Shown here piece after piece: positions 25,649-33,634 of a stretch of 37,405 bases of DNA; position 1 is the first letter of the stretch, and each line of letters opens with the position of its first letter. The notes beneath the pieces were generated by a model. It saw only the letters and a program-made list of their open reading frames with translations, had not been told where the DNA came from and ran no database searches. The position numbers were made by a program, and so were the translations under genes. This DNA comes from Caldilineales bacterium. Its GTDB lineage: Bacteria > Chloroflexota > Anaerolineae > J102. The stretch is from positions 1 through 37,405 of the forward strand of contig JABWBG010000007.1 of the NCBI GenBank assembly GCA_013360575.1, in the 5' to 3' direction.

Positions 25649-26997
25649 CTGACAATTCCCGCTCGCTCGAAGAGGGTGCGGCAGACAGCGCGGGCGCGGG
25701 CGAGGAGGGCTTTTTCGTCGAGGACGGTGATCGCTTTGCCGCGCATGAGGATGCGGCCATCGACGATGACGGTGTCGACATCGCGGGCGCCGCAGTTGTA
25801 GACCAAGGCCGAAGACACGCGGTGCACCGGCATGGCCAGCGGCGTGTCCAGGTCCACCAGGATGAGATCGGCCTTCTTGCCCACTTCGATCGAGCCGATC
25901 TGGTCGGGCTGGCCAAAGGCGACCGCGCCGCCGCGACAGGCCATCCACAGCACCTCTTCCGGCAGCAGGGCCATGGCATCCAGCGTGTGCACTTTGTGCA
26001 GCAGGGCCGTGACTTTCAGCGTCTCCATCATGTCCTGGCTGTTGTTGCTGCCGGGGCCGTCCGTTGCCAGGGCGACGACGATGCCGCGGCGCCGCATCTC
26101 CGGCACGCGGGCCACGCCCGAGGCCAGATACATGTTGCTGACCGGGCAATGCACCACCACCGCCCCACGCTCGGCGATCAGATCGATCTCGTGATCGCTG
26201 AGCCAGACGCTGTGCACCAGTTGCATGCCCGGCCCCAGCAGTCCCAGCGATTCCAGCCATTCGATGTGGCGCGTCCCTCGCCGCTCCAGATTCATCTCCA
26301 CCTCGGCGCGGGTCTCGGCCACATGGATGTGCGTGCCCGCGCCCCAGCCTGCCGACACCCGACCGGTGCGCAGCATGGTCTCGTCGCTGCACCCCCACGG
26401 GATCAGCGGCCCGAACTCGACGCGGATGCGGCCATGGTCGCGGCCATGCCAGACTGCGCGCAGCCGCGCGGTCTCGGCCACGATCTGGTCAGGCGGCTCC
26501 ATGAAGGCGGGGTGATAGTCCATATCGGCCCAGCCGCGGGCCAGCATGAAGCGGACGCCGGTTTCTTCGGCGGCCCGGCAGACGCCGTCGTCGTTGCCCG
26601 GCTCGGTGTGGATGTACTGGTGGTCGATCACTGTGGTGGCGCCGCCGCGCAGGTTCTCGATCAGCCCCACCAGCGCGGCCACGTAGGCATCTTCCTCGGT
26701 CAGGGCCTGCGCCGCCGGCCAGATGGCGGCTTTGAGCCAATCAAGAAGCGGCTTGTCATCGGCGAGGCCCCGTATAAAACTCTGAAACAGGTGCGAATGG
26801 GCGTTGACCATGCCCGGCATCACGGCCATGAGGCTGGCGTCGATCACGGTGTCGGCTTTGCCGGCGGCGGCAGGCGGCTGGCCCGCGCCCACGGCCGCGA
26901 TGCGGTCATCTTCGATCAGCACATAGCCGGGGTTCAGGACGCGTTGTTCGTCGTCGATAGTGACAACCGCGGCGTTTTGAATCAGTATGGTGGACAT
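25639..26997 (-). CDS. Amidohydrolase of the ATZ/TRZ (deaminase) family
   Basis: 452-residue metal-dependent hydrolase, probable deaminase of an aminated heterocycle or nucleoside analogue. N-terminal small-domain strands: ILIQNAAVVTIDD, VLIEDDRIAAVG. TIM barrel: metal pair in MVNAHSHLFQSFIRGL, His in THIHVAETRAEVEMN, HxH-like VHCPVSNMYLASG, and Asp in LATDGPGSNNSQDM. The C-terminus IGSIEVGKKADLILVDL closes the small domain. Pattern fits the AtzB/TrzA/8-oxoguanine-deaminase-like group; a specific substrate is not assigned. The last residues SDQ and the TGA are repeat-encoded. The start lies directly behind an ATTGGAT heptamer array without a ribosome-binding site. Confidence 0.88.
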   Translation of the reverse strand: MSTILIQNAAVVTIDDEQRVLNPGYVLIEDDRIAAVGAGQPPAAAGKADTVIDASLMAVMPGMVNAHSHLFQSFIRGLADDKPLLDWLKAAIWPAAQALTEEDAYVAALVGLIENLRGGATTVIDHQYIHTEPGNDDGVCRAAEETGVRFMLARGWADMDYHPAFMEPPDQIVAETARLRAVWHGRDHGRIRVEFGPLIPWGCSDETMLRTGRVSAGWGAGTHIHVAETRAEVEMNLERRGTRHIEWLESLGLLGPGMQLVHSVWLSDHEIDLIAERGAVVVHCPVSNMYLASGVARVPEMRRRGIVVALATDGPGSNNSQDMMETLKVTALLHKVHTLDAMALLPEEVLWMACRGGAVAFGQPDQIGSIEVGKKADLILVDLDTPLAMPVHRVSSALVYNCGARDVDTVIVDGRILMRGKAITVLDEKALLARARAVCRTLFERAGIVSDQ

Positions 26998-27159
26998 GGT
27001 AATTTGGATATTGGATATTGGGTATTGGATATTGGATATTGGGTATTGGGTATTGGATATTGGATATTTTTGTGCAAAACCGGTTATCGAATATCAAATA
27101 CCCAATAACCAATATCAAGTACCCACTATCCAATATCAAGTACCCAATACCCAATATCA
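26998..27159. repeat. Inverted heptamer arrays filling a whole intergenic gap
   Basis: From the dehydrogenase stop on the minus strand, eleven units run in phase (TGATATT, GGGTATT, GGGTACT and variants). After a centre of about 25 bases, nine complementary units (CCAATAT, CCAATAC) reach to within 7 bases of the amidohydrolase ATG. Both arms could pair over about 60 bases. Confidence 0.9.
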
Positions 27160-28170
27160 CACGATGCGGTATTTAAGCGGCTTGCCTTCGATATGATTGA
27201 GGATGTTGGTGAAATCGCCGGCGCGCTCGCGGGCGGCGGCGGCGCTGGCTCCGGCGGCGATGTGCGGGGTGAGCAGGATGTTATGGCCCGCCTGCGCCAG
27301 CGGGATCAGGGGATTGTCCGGGCGGATCGGCTCCCATTCGAAAGTGTCCAGCGCGGCGCCGGCCAGCTTGCCCGACTGCACCGCCGCGGCCAGATCCGCC
27401 TCGTGGATGACGCTGCCGCTGCCGCAGCCGACCAGCGCCGCCCCATCTTTCATGCGGGCAAAATAGGAACGATCGAGCAGCAGGTCGGTGGCCGGGAAAT
27501 AGGGCAGCAGCACGGCCAGATAGTCGCTTTGGCGCACAAGCGTGTCTTCATCGACATAGGTGAGCGCCAGCTCCGCCTCCACGCTTGCGGGCAGGGGGCG
27601 GCGCTTGTGGTAGAGGAGGGTCACATCCCAGCCCTGCAGGCGCCGGGCCAGTTCCGCGCCGATCTCGCCGAAACCGAGGATGCCGATCGTTTTACCCCAA
27701 AGCCCCTCCACATGGTCTCTCCCCGACCAATTGTAGGCGAACGTGTCTTCGTCGGTGCGGTTGCTGGCGCCCCATTCCGGGCCGGCGGCCAGGGCGATGG
27801 CCTCGGTCTGGCGCAGTTTTTTGCTCAGAGCCAGCATTTGCAGCACCATGTGCTCGGCCACGCGGATCACGCTGCCCACGGGCCAGCGGCACACGGCCAC
27901 GCCCGCAGCTTTTGCCGCGTCGGTGTCGATGTCGAACGTGAGCGAGCCCAGGCGCAGGATCAGCTTGAGCCGCGGCGCGGCGGCAATCACATCGGCGTCG
28001 ACCACGCCCACGCGCTCGGAGATGAGGTATTCGACATCGGCCAGCGCCGCCATCAGCGCCGGTTTGTCTGGCTGCCGCAGCATGGCGATGTCGAGGACGG
28101 CAGGCGCGGCGGCGAGCGCGGCCTGCTGGTGGCGGTGACCCCGTTCGGTGGTGAAGAGGGTTTTGTGCAT
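27157..28170 (-). CDS. D-isomer 2-hydroxyacid dehydrogenase family, catalytic Arg missing
   Basis: 337-residue protein of the D-2-hydroxyacid dehydrogenase superfamily. NAD loop TIGILGFGEIGAELARRLQGW is intact, as are Glu280 (FEWEPI) and His303 (LLTPHIAAG). The substrate-carboxylate-binding Arg, normally in the NxxRGxxVDE motif, is Ser251 (VGCGSGSVIHEADL). It may thus act on a substrate lacking a carboxylate, or have lost activity. It precedes the amidohydrolase and follows the cyclodeaminase on the same strand. The start ATG 28170 lies after an ACCA/ACCC repeat with no Shine-Dalgarno site; the stop TGA is the first three bases of a heptamer array. Confidence 0.86.
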   Translation of the reverse strand: MHKTLFTTERGHRHQQAALAAAPAVLDIAMLRQPDKPALMAALADVEYLISERVGVVDADVIAAAPRLKLILRLGSLTFDIDTDAAKAAGVAVCRWPVGSVIRVAEHMVLQMLALSKKLRQTEAIALAAGPEWGASNRTDEDTFAYNWSGRDHVEGLWGKTIGILGFGEIGAELARRLQGWDVTLLYHKRRPLPASVEAELALTYVDEDTLVRQSDYLAVLLPYFPATDLLLDRSYFARMKDGAALVGCGSGSVIHEADLAAAVQSGKLAGAALDTFEWEPIRPDNPLIPLAQAGHNILLTPHIAAGASAAAARERAGDFTNILNHIEGKPLKYRIV

Positions 28171-28171
28171 G

Positions 28172-28211
28172 GGGGGTTGGTTGGTGGGTGGGTTGGTTGG
28201 TGGGTGGGGGC
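28172..28211. repeat. GGTT/GGTG tetranucleotide repeat
   Basis: The short gap between the cyclodeaminase stop and the dehydrogenase start consists of GGTTGGTG-like units of 4 bases. No period-7 pattern is seen. Confidence 0.7.
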
Positions 28212-28213
28212 GG

Positions 28214-28789
28214 TTATCGGATGGTTTCTACGGGATCGAGTTGGTTGAGCAGGCGGCGCAGTTCGAGTAGGGTCGGCTCGAAGGCGGCGAGCAGGGCCGG
28301 GTCGGGCCAGATGCGCAGGTTGGAGTCGAGGAGGAGGGTGGCGGCGCGGGCGGCGCCGTCGAGCAGGCGAATGGCCATTTCCAGGTCGTCCTGGTGGCTG
28401 CGGATCAGGGGGCGAACGTCTTGCATGAGCACGGCGGCTTGCACGGCCAGCTGCGTCATCTCCACCGGCAACTGGCAGAGCCGCTCCTGCCCCTCCAGTT
28501 CTTTGCCGGCCTGGCGCAGGGCCGCGAACAGGGTGATGGCCGCGCCATCCTCGTCCGCGGCGTCGAGCAGGCCCTGACGGATGGCGAACATCCGCGCCGC
28601 GGTCTGCTCGATCTGCGCCCGTTCAGCTTCCGACTGGGCCTGGACGCGGTTGGCGCGCACGCAGGCCTCGCCCAGGCTACACGCCAGCCCCGCCGCGGCC
28701 GCAATCGTGGCCCCGGCCATGGCATGGCTGCGGCTGCTGATATGCGCCGCAGCCTGACGGACAGATGCATCGGTAAATATATTTTTCAT
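28214..28789 (-). CDS. Cyclodeaminase/cyclohydrolase family protein (FTCD C-domain-like)
   Basis: 191 residues, helical, resembling the C-terminal domain of formiminotransferase-cyclodeaminase. The start TDASVRQAAAHISSRSHAMAGATIAAAAGLACSLGEACV is equivalent to the family GGGSVAALAGALAAALxEM helix but with the Gly-rich part changed. DEDGAAITLFAAL corresponds to the D-x-D-A-x-x-F motif, and LPVEMTQLAVQAA to the PxxxAE helix. The family acts on formimino- or methenyl-tetrahydrofolate, which links it to purine and histidine breakdown. The divergence at the glycine-rich motif leaves the exact activity uncertain. It lies between the ABC permeases and the dehydrogenase on the same strand. Confidence 0.75.
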   Translation of the reverse strand: MKNIFTDASVRQAAAHISSRSHAMAGATIAAAAGLACSLGEACVRANRVQAQSEAERAQIEQTAARMFAIRQGLLDAADEDGAAITLFAALRQAGKELEGQERLCQLPVEMTQLAVQAAVLMQDVRPLIRSHQDDLEMAIRLLDGAARAATLLLDSNLRIWPDPALLAAFEPTLLELRRLLNQLDPVETIR

Positions 28790-28798
28790 CGATTACCT

Positions 28799-28866
28799 GA
28801 TGATTAATGATTAATGATTAATAATCAACTTTCACAACGGAAACACCCACTATCCACTATCCACTA
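28799..28866. repeat. Two heptamer families between permease and cyclodeaminase
   Basis: On the minus strand three TAGTGGA-type units start at the permease stop codon (28864-28866). After about 20 other bases, TTAATCA-type units (28799-28829) lead to the cyclodeaminase start. Confidence 0.8.
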
Positions 28867-29805
28867 TCCTTTAATCGCCCCTTCCACCATCGCCCGGAAG
28901 AAGCTGCGGCGGGTGAAGAGGAAGAGGATGACCATGGGCGCGGCGATGATGATGCAGGCCGCGGCCAATACTTGCAAGTTGATGATGTTTTGGCCCAGAA
29001 ATTCATAGATGCCGAACATCGCGGGTTTGTGCGCGTTGTTGATCACCAACAGATAGCCGGCGATGAACTCATTCCAGACATTGACGAAGGTGAGCAGAAA
29101 GACGGCCATCATCCCCGGCAGGGCCAGGGGCATGATGATGCGCAGCAGCGCGCCCAACGGGCTGCACCCATCGATCAGGGCGGCATCCTCCAGTTCCTTG
29201 GGGATGGCATCAAAGAATCCCTTGGCGATCCAGACGCTGAGAGGCAGATAGAAGCCGATATAGACGAAAATGATCAGGAATCGATCATCGTAAAAGGGCA
29301 GGTTGGCCTTGCGCAGCGTCGTGCCCATTTGATAGAGGGCGAGGAGATTGGTGAGCAAAGGCACGCCGGTGATGGCCAGGATGCCGGTCATCAGCGCGCC
29401 GTGGCCGCGGAACCGATAGCGCGAGAAGGCATAGCCCGACATGCCCGCCAACAGCACCACCAACAGAGAGGAAACGCTGGCGTAGATCAGGGTGTTGGGG
29501 ATGTAGGTGCGGATCAGCCGGCCGGTGATGGCGAAGCCCAGCGGCGAGGTAGCCGACGGCCTGGCCGCGATCACCCGCTCGTAGCCCTCAGTGGCCCAGC
29601 GGCAGGCAGAGAGATCGAAAGATTGGGTGGGCGTGTCGCAGGGGAAGATGATCGGCGGTTTGCGGATGATGTCCCGCTCTCCTTTGAAGGAAATGAGCAC
29701 GGTGGTGGCGATGGGGATCATGGCAAACAGGCAGACCAAGAGGATCAGCAGGTTCGCGAGGATGCTCTCCGATTGCTTGCGGCTGAGGAATGGGATGCTG
29801 GACAT
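28864..29805 (-). CDS. Carbohydrate-type ABC transporter permease (MalG-like)
   Basis: 313-residue inner-membrane permease with six predicted spans, first at about residues 17-40. The cytoplasmic EAA loop that contacts the ATPase is LEDAALIDGCSPLGALLRI (about 205-223). A large extracytoplasmic insertion with Cys residues lies between spans 1 and 2. Class is the CUT1-type MalG/second permease. It starts one base after the first permease stop, with AAGGAG overlapping that gene, so they are coupled. No ATPase gene is present in the window; a shared ATPase such as MsmK/UgpC type may serve. Substrate could be a sugar or nucleoside-like compound. Confidence 0.93.
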   Translation of the reverse strand: MSSIPFLSRKQSESILANLLILLVCLFAMIPIATTVLISFKGERDIIRKPPIIFPCDTPTQSFDLSACRWATEGYERVIAARPSATSPLGFAITGRLIRTYIPNTLIYASVSSLLVVLLAGMSGYAFSRYRFRGHGALMTGILAITGVPLLTNLLALYQMGTTLRKANLPFYDDRFLIIFVYIGFYLPLSVWIAKGFFDAIPKELEDAALIDGCSPLGALLRIIMPLALPGMMAVFLLTFVNVWNEFIAGYLLVINNAHKPAMFGIYEFLGQNIINLQVLAAACIIIAAPMVILFLFTRRSFFRAMVEGAIKG

Positions 29806-29806
29806 G

Positions 29807-30751
29807 TCAGATGCTCCTTTCCTGCACGCGGGTCAGGCGCAGGGTGCCGCTGATCAGCAGCCAGTTGACAACGGCAATCAACATCGCCAGGGCCGCGGCG
29901 CGGCCAAAGTTCAGTTGCCGCCAACCGATGGAATAGAGCAGGTAACTGAGCACCTCGGTGGCTGTGCCGGGGCCGCCGCCGGTCAGGCTGAAGACCATGC
30001 CCACGCCATTCATGCCGCTGAGGGTGAGGCTGAACAGGGCCACGACCATGGTGGGTAGCATGATCGGTATCATGATCCGCCGGGTGATCTGGGCGCCGCT
30101 GGCGCCGTCGATACGGGCGCTTTCGATGATCTCATTGGGCACCGTTTGCATGGCGGCCAGCATCAGCAGGGTGATGAAGGGCAACGCCCGCCAGGCCGAA
30201 GCCAGGATCAGATAGATCATCGCCGGCGCCGGCGGGAAGGGGAAAGCGCCGAACAGGGCCGGCGGACGCGAAGTGGTCAGCACCGAAATGCCATTGGGGC
30301 CGAGAAGGGTGGCGTTTTGCAGGATGCCGGAGAACAACCCGTAATCGGGCACCACCAGCAGCCGGAACACGATGCCGACGATGATATCGGCAATGATCCA
30401 GGGGATGAACAGCAGGGTGATGTAGAATCCGGATAGGCGCAGCCGCCGGTTGAGCAGCTGGGCGATGAAAAAGCCCAGGATCATGGTCAAACCAGCATAG
30501 CCGACCAGGAAGATGAGGGTGTGGCCCATGCTTTCATTGAACAGCCCCATGTTGAACAAGCGGGTGAAATTGTTGATCCCCACCCAATTCCAACCGGTCG
30601 GTACCCGTTCGTGCAGGCTGAGCCAGACCGTGTAGATGGCCGGGTACACTTGCACCGCCAGCAGCACGATGATGGTGGGCAGAATCAGCCAGAAAGGGAG
30701 GGTGTCGCGGAACCAGCCGCGCTCCCTCCTACGAGCGATCATCCGTTGCAT
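29807..30751 (-). CDS. Carbohydrate-type ABC transporter permease (MalF-like)
   Basis: 314-residue inner-membrane permease with six or more spans, first at about residues 15-40 (FWLILPTIIVLLAVQVYPAIYTVW, the usual first-permease start). The EAA loop reads IIESARIDGASGAQITRRIMIP. An extracytoplasmic segment with proline-rich FPFPPAPAM lies mid-protein. ATG 30751 is chosen over an upstream in-frame start because GGAGGAA lies 5 bases before it. It forms a three-gene transporter unit with the lipoprotein upstream and MalG-like gene downstream; hairpins between lipoprotein and permease may reduce permease expression. Confidence 0.93.
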   Translation of the reverse strand: MQRMIARRRERGWFRDTLPFWLILPTIIVLLAVQVYPAIYTVWLSLHERVPTGWNWVGINNFTRLFNMGLFNESMGHTLIFLVGYAGLTMILGFFIAQLLNRRLRLSGFYITLLFIPWIIADIIVGIVFRLLVVPDYGLFSGILQNATLLGPNGISVLTTSRPPALFGAFPFPPAPAMIYLILASAWRALPFITLLMLAAMQTVPNEIIESARIDGASGAQITRRIMIPIMLPTMVVALFSLTLSGMNGVGMVFSLTGGGPGTATEVLSYLLYSIGWRQLNFGRAAALAMLIAVVNWLLISGTLRLTRVQERSI

Positions 30752-30793
30752 GCGGTTCCTCCAGATGGCGCCGGCGCATGGCGCCAGGAATGC

Positions 30794-30829
30794 GCAGGGT
30801 GACAAAGTGCTGCCACTTTGTCACCCTGC
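30794..30829. promoter_or_regulatory. Perfect 16-bp stem between binding-protein and permease genes
   Basis: GCAGGGTGACAAAGTG and its exact complement enclose a 4-base loop. No T-run follows on the minus strand, so it is unlikely to be a full terminator; it may protect the upstream binding-protein mRNA or cause partial attenuation. A second, smaller GGCGCC-rich hairpin follows at 30766-30786. Confidence 0.75.
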
Positions 30830-30870
30830 CTGTGCTTCATGATGTGAGACGAGGTGTGGTCGCGGCGGGG

Positions 30871-32229
30871 TTAGCTGCCGGCGTTGTACTCGTTTTGGGC
30901 TTTTTGCAACTCGGTAGCGATGTCAAGGGAAGGATCTTCCTTGATCAGCCGGTACACGGTCTTCATGATCAGGGACTGCGCTTCCTTGACACGGTTGAGG
31001 GTGCCGTACCAGGAACGGCACTGGCTCTGCGAGAGGGCCTTGGCCGCTTCTTTGTAGAAGGGGGTCTGGAAAGCGTCAGTCTGGGCGGTGGTGAGCAGGG
31101 CGGGGAAGCCGCCGCCGGGGCCGAGCACGAAGACGCCATTCTGTTCCGGCGTCATCAGCCAGTTGATGTAGTCGTAGGCCGCATCAGGATTCTTGGCGCC
31201 CACGGGCATGGCCATGCCGTTGACCTCGATACCGCAGCCAGGCTGCTTGCCGGGCGCGGCGATGAAGGAGGAGAGGATGACATCGCCGGCGGCAATGGCG
31301 TCGAGCATGTCCTGCTCATTGCCCTTGCTATAGGCGGTGCCATCAGGCGCGACCAGAGGGTTGACGTAGCGGTAGCCGAATAGACCGGTGGGGAAGCTGC
31401 CGGCAGAGGCGTCCTTGAACGCCTCCTCCTCTTGGAAACCGCCGGCGAAAGCGATCTCCGGCGCATAGCCTTTGGCCACGATCTCGCGCAGGAAAGAGAT
31501 GGCGGCGATGTTCTCAGGGGTGTCGAGCTTCATTCTGCCCTGGCCATCGTCGAAGGAGCCGCCAAAGGAGGCGACGGTGGTCCAGATGGCGCGGCTGGTG
31601 CCCTCGCCGTCGAAGGCGGTGGAGCCGAAGAAGGTGATGGCGTAGAGGCCCTCCCCTTTCAGCCGTTCCGCTTCGGCCATGAACGCTTCAGGGGTTCTGG
31701 GATAGCCGTTGGGGAAGCGATCGGCCCAGACATAGACCAGGTGGGGGCGGGAGGAAAGGGGGACGCAGTACAGACCGCCATCGGGCCCGGTGCAGGCCGC
31801 GACCGCGCTGGGATCCAAGTCTTTCCACCAGCTCTGCTGCTCGGCCCAACCGCGCAGGTTCTGCATCGTGCCATTCTGATAGTACTGGTTGAGATCGCCG
31901 CTGCCCATTTCGAACAGGTCGGGCACGTCGCCGCCGGCCTGCACCGCGGCCACGATCTCGGCCGCCATCTTATCGAAGGCCTTGGGCTGGTTGACCCAGT
32001 TCCATTTGCCGGCGAAGGCCGTATTGAACAACGGCATGGTCTGGCGCAGGTATTCGTTGCCTACGCGCTCATCGCTGGCGGGGTCGACATTGTCCTGATC
32101 ATACTGATACCAGGTGACGAAGTCCTTGACTGCCGGCGCTTCTGCCGGGGGCGCCGCGGGTGTAGCGCAGGCCGCCAGCACAAAAGCAGCAACCAACAGC
32201 AAGGGGGCGAGAGTCCACAAACGTTTCAT
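30871..32229 (-). CDS. ABC transporter substrate-binding lipoprotein
   Basis: 452-residue extracellular solute-binding protein of the family-1 (carbohydrate) class. Signal peptide MKRLWTLAPLLLVAAFVLAA is followed by lipobox LAAC with Cys21 as lipidation site. A Pro/Ala linker follows, then the two-lobed binding domain: DKMAAEIVAAVQAGGDVPDLFEMGSGDLNQYYQNGTMQNL, GGLYCVPLSSRPHLVYVW, INWLMTPEQNGVF. Four or more Cys residues beyond the lipobox may form disulphides. ATG 32229 has GAGGAG 8 bases upstream, so longer frames upstream are not used. A promoter lies at 32413-32441. It delivers substrate to the two permeases downstream; the ligand is not evident from sequence. Confidence 0.93.
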   Translation of the reverse strand: MKRLWTLAPLLLVAAFVLAACATPAAPPAEAPAVKDFVTWYQYDQDNVDPASDERVGNEYLRQTMPLFNTAFAGKWNWVNQPKAFDKMAAEIVAAVQAGGDVPDLFEMGSGDLNQYYQNGTMQNLRGWAEQQSWWKDLDPSAVAACTGPDGGLYCVPLSSRPHLVYVWADRFPNGYPRTPEAFMAEAERLKGEGLYAITFFGSTAFDGEGTSRAIWTTVASFGGSFDDGQGRMKLDTPENIAAISFLREIVAKGYAPEIAFAGGFQEEEAFKDASAGSFPTGLFGYRYVNPLVAPDGTAYSKGNEQDMLDAIAAGDVILSSFIAAPGKQPGCGIEVNGMAMPVGAKNPDAAYDYINWLMTPEQNGVFVLGPGGGFPALLTTAQTDAFQTPFYKEAAKALSQSQCRSWYGTLNRVKEAQSLIMKTVYRLIKEDPSLDIATELQKAQNEYNAGS

Positions 32230-32412
32230 GCTAAAGTCTCCTCGATTGAGAAAAAAGATGGGGTGAGTTGAACGAAAAGGGTGACGTGGCTGGTGTGATA
32301 TGGGATCATCTCCTTGCGGGTGAACAGCGACGCGAGGGGGTCGCGGGGGGTGGGGACAGGGCGCGTAAATGACACGAATCATACGGCATAGGCCGCCGTG
32401 TGATGGTACGTT

Positions 32413-32441
32413 ATCATACAGAGTTGCGCGCATTCACGCAA
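32413..32441 (-). promoter_or_regulatory. Sigma-70-like promoter for the transporter operon
   Basis: TTGCGT (32436-32441) and TATGAT (32413-32418) are 17 bases apart on the minus strand. The spacer contains a partial inverted repeat TTGCG...CGCAA, a possible operator. The leader to the lipoprotein ATG would be about 175 bases and shows no gene. Confidence 0.6.
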
Positions 32442-32470
32442 GATGCCCGCCGGGTAGGGGTGTATCTCAA

Positions 32471-33634
32471 TCAGCAGGCGGGCGATCTGGCGGGATCGGG
32501 AGGGGGGAAGCGGGCGGGATGGAAGGCAGAGAGATCGACCGGGCAGGGCTGGGACAGGAGGGCGGCGGCGATGGCTTCGCTGAGCACGGGCAGGGTGGGG
32601 ATGGTGAGCAGGAAGCAGGCGGCCACGAAAAGGTTGTCCAGCCCCGGCGCCCAGCCGATGGCGGGGAGTTCGTCGGGCAGAAAGGGGCTGGACGCGGCCC
32701 ACGCCCGCAGCAGCCGCGCCTGGGCCAGGGCCGGGAAAAGGGTCAGCAGGTCGCGGGCCAAGGCGGGGATGCCCCAACCGCTGTTCGTGCGGTGGATGGT
32801 GCGGGTCCTCTGCACCGCCTCGGTGACGAGTAGGGCGCCGCTCATCTGCTGGGCCACGCCAATGGACACGGCCCGCTCCGCCGTATGAATCGTCTCGTAG
32901 AAATCGGCCAGGCCGATGTGATGGTGTAGCAGCGGGGGCAGCGGCTCGCTGATCAGGGCCTCGGCGTGGGTGAATTGCACGGGCAGATGCCCGCCCGCCG
33001 CGGCCAGCAGGTCGCCTGTCCAGGCGCCGGCAGTGACGAGCACCGCGCCGGCAGAGAGGAGGCCGGCCGCGGTCTTTACGCCGGTGACGCGGCCGCCCGT
33101 CACCTGGAACCCGGTCGCAGGCGTGTGCGGACGCAGCCGCGCGCCCAGTCTGCGGGCGGCGACGGCGTAGGCGCGGATCAGTTTGAGGGGGTTGAGATGC
33201 CCCTCCAGACACCAGGCCGCGCCCCGGAAGCGGTCGCCGCGCAGCAGCGGCTCCGCGGCTGCCAGATCTGCCGGGTCGAGCATGGCGGCCATGACCCCGC
33301 GCTGTTGCAGATAGGCGATCTGCTCGACCCACGGCTGCCAGTGGCGTTCGTGCTCGATCAGCACCAGGTTGCCCAGCCGCCGCCATTCGAACGGGGCGTC
33401 CAACTCCGCTTCCAGCGCTTCCAGCCTGGCCAGCCCGGCCAGAACCAGATCCATGTGCGCCCCGCGCGGGCCTTCGCAGATCTGCGCCCGGCCGGCGCAG
33501 GCGCCAGAAGCGCCCCCGCCCAGGCTGCCCGCCTCCAGCAGCAGCACAGCCGCGCCGCGACGGGCCAGAGCATAGGCGCAGGCCAGCCCGGCGAAGCCGC
33601 CGCCGATGATGAGGATGTCCGGGAAAGTGTTCAG
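32471..33634 (-). CDS. FAD-dependent amine/D-amino-acid oxidase (DAO family), no normal start codon
   Basis: About 387 residues of the DAO/glycine-oxidase family, which oxidises amino acids or N-methyl amines. The Rossmann motif ILIIGGGFAGLACAYAL and LLLEAGSLGGGASG are at the N-terminus; GAVLVTAGAWTGDLL is the second FAD contact, and ELPAIGWAPGLDNLFVAAC precedes the end. The conserved N-terminus is encoded to at least 33625, yet between that point and the in-frame stop TGA at 33659-33661 there is no ATG, GTG or TTG. Only CTG codons occur, of which 33632-33634 is the first unit of the large heptamer array. The gene either uses CTG or lost its 5' end to the array. A GTG at 33547 would cut off the FAD motif. 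Confidence 0.8.
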   Translation of the reverse strand: MNTFPDILIIGGGFAGLACAYALARRGAAVLLLEAGSLGGGASGACAGRAQICEGPRGAHMDLVLAGLARLEALEAELDAPFEWRRLGNLVLIEHERHWQPWVEQIAYLQQRGVMAAMLDPADLAAAEPLLRGDRFRGAAWCLEGHLNPLKLIRAYAVAARRLGARLRPHTPATGFQVTGGRVTGVKTAAGLLSAGAVLVTAGAWTGDLLAAAGGHLPVQFTHAEALISEPLPPLLHHHIGLADFYETIHTAERAVSIGVAQQMSGALLVTEAVQRTRTIHRTNSGWGIPALARDLLTLFPALAQARLLRAWAASSPFLPDELPAIGWAPGLDNLFVAACFLLTIPTLPVLSEAIAAALLSQPCPVDLSAFHPARFPPPDPARSPAC

